This document shows, piece by piece, positions 6,940-6,983 of a DNA stretch of 6,983 bases (the first letter of the stretch is position 1; each line of letters starts with the position of its first letter). Origin of the DNA: an uncultured Clostridia bacterium (GTDB taxonomy: Bacteria; Bacillota; Clostridia; Christensenellales; Aristaeellaceae). A program made the position numbers and the translations under genes. Under the pieces are notes generated by a model. The model searched no databases. It had not been told where the DNA came from and saw only the letters and a list, made by a program, of their open reading frames with translations. The DNA is taken from assembly GCA_946042585.1 (NCBI GenBank), contig CAMGDO010000044.1, forward strand, positions 1 to 6,983, in the 5' to 3' direction.

Positions 6940-6983
6940 CTGTCTCTTATACACATCTCCGAGCCCACGAGACGTAGAGGAAT
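6940..6983. other. Nextera read-2 adapter with i7 barcode (sequencing artefact)
   Basis: Bases 6940-6958 are the full 19-base Tn5 mosaic end in the read-through orientation, CTGTCTCTTATACACATCT. Bases 6959-6973 (CCGAGCCCACGAGAC) continue the Nextera read-2 adapter. Bases 6974-6981, GTAGAGGA, occupy the i7 index position and match, from memory, index N712. AT (6982-6983) is the start of the following P7 sequence. The match over 34 fixed bases plus the index layout makes this essentially certain. It replaces genomic coaBC sequence and should be trimmed. Confidence 0.98.

Noticed and set aside
1..6983. Short inverted repeats at the two ends suggesting a transposon or composite element
   Set aside because: The repeats are the Tn5 mosaic end in its engineered library form, followed on the right by read-2 adapter and a barcode. 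The enclosed genes are chromosomal housekeeping genes with no transposase.

Overview
The window is a fragment of one conserved bacterial housekeeping operon, with all seven genes on the minus strand. In transcription order (right to left) they are: 3' end of coaBC, priA, def, fmt, rsmB, rlmN and the 5' part of a PP2C-family phosphatase (stp/prpC type). This order matches the Bacillus subtilis coaBC-priA-def-fmt-rsmB-rlmN-prpC-prkC run. That order, the protein motifs, the strong Shine-Dalgarno sites and the GC-rich sequence suggest a GC-rich Bacillota, probably a clostridial gut-type lineage. The lineage is inferred; nothing here fixes the genus.

Layout: 6939-6771 coaBC tail; 6771-4546 priA (741 aa); 4526-4056 def (156 aa); 4056-3112 fmt (314 aa); 3122-1647 rsmB (491 aa from the ATG chosen here); 1633-581 rlmN (350 aa); 584-11 phosphatase, cut off at the left edge after 191 codons. 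Four of the six junctions overlap (coaBC/priA 1 nt, def/fmt 1 nt, fmt/rsmB 11 nt, rlmN/phosphatase 4 nt). The other two have gaps of 19 and 13 nt. No promoter or terminator was seen, there is no gene-free stretch over 20 bases between the genes, and there are no RNA genes, repeats, CRISPR arrays or natural mobile elements.

The genes combine translation start (Fmt formylates Met-tRNAi, Def removes the formyl group from new proteins), rRNA modification (RsmB, 16S m5C; RlmN, 23S and tRNA m2A), replication restart (PriA), coenzyme A synthesis (CoaBC) and Ser/Thr dephosphorylation (PP2C, normally paired with a PASTA kinase just downstream, which would lie past the left edge).

The most noteworthy observation is technical. 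Both ends carry Illumina Nextera (Tn5) adapter sequence. Bases 1-10 are the inner end of the mosaic end. Bases 6940-6983 are a complete mosaic end, the read-2 adapter, an 8-base barcode (GTAGAGGA) and two more adapter bases. The genomic part is therefore 11-6939, and the terminal codons of both edge genes are adapter-derived. I found no undescribed biological system here.
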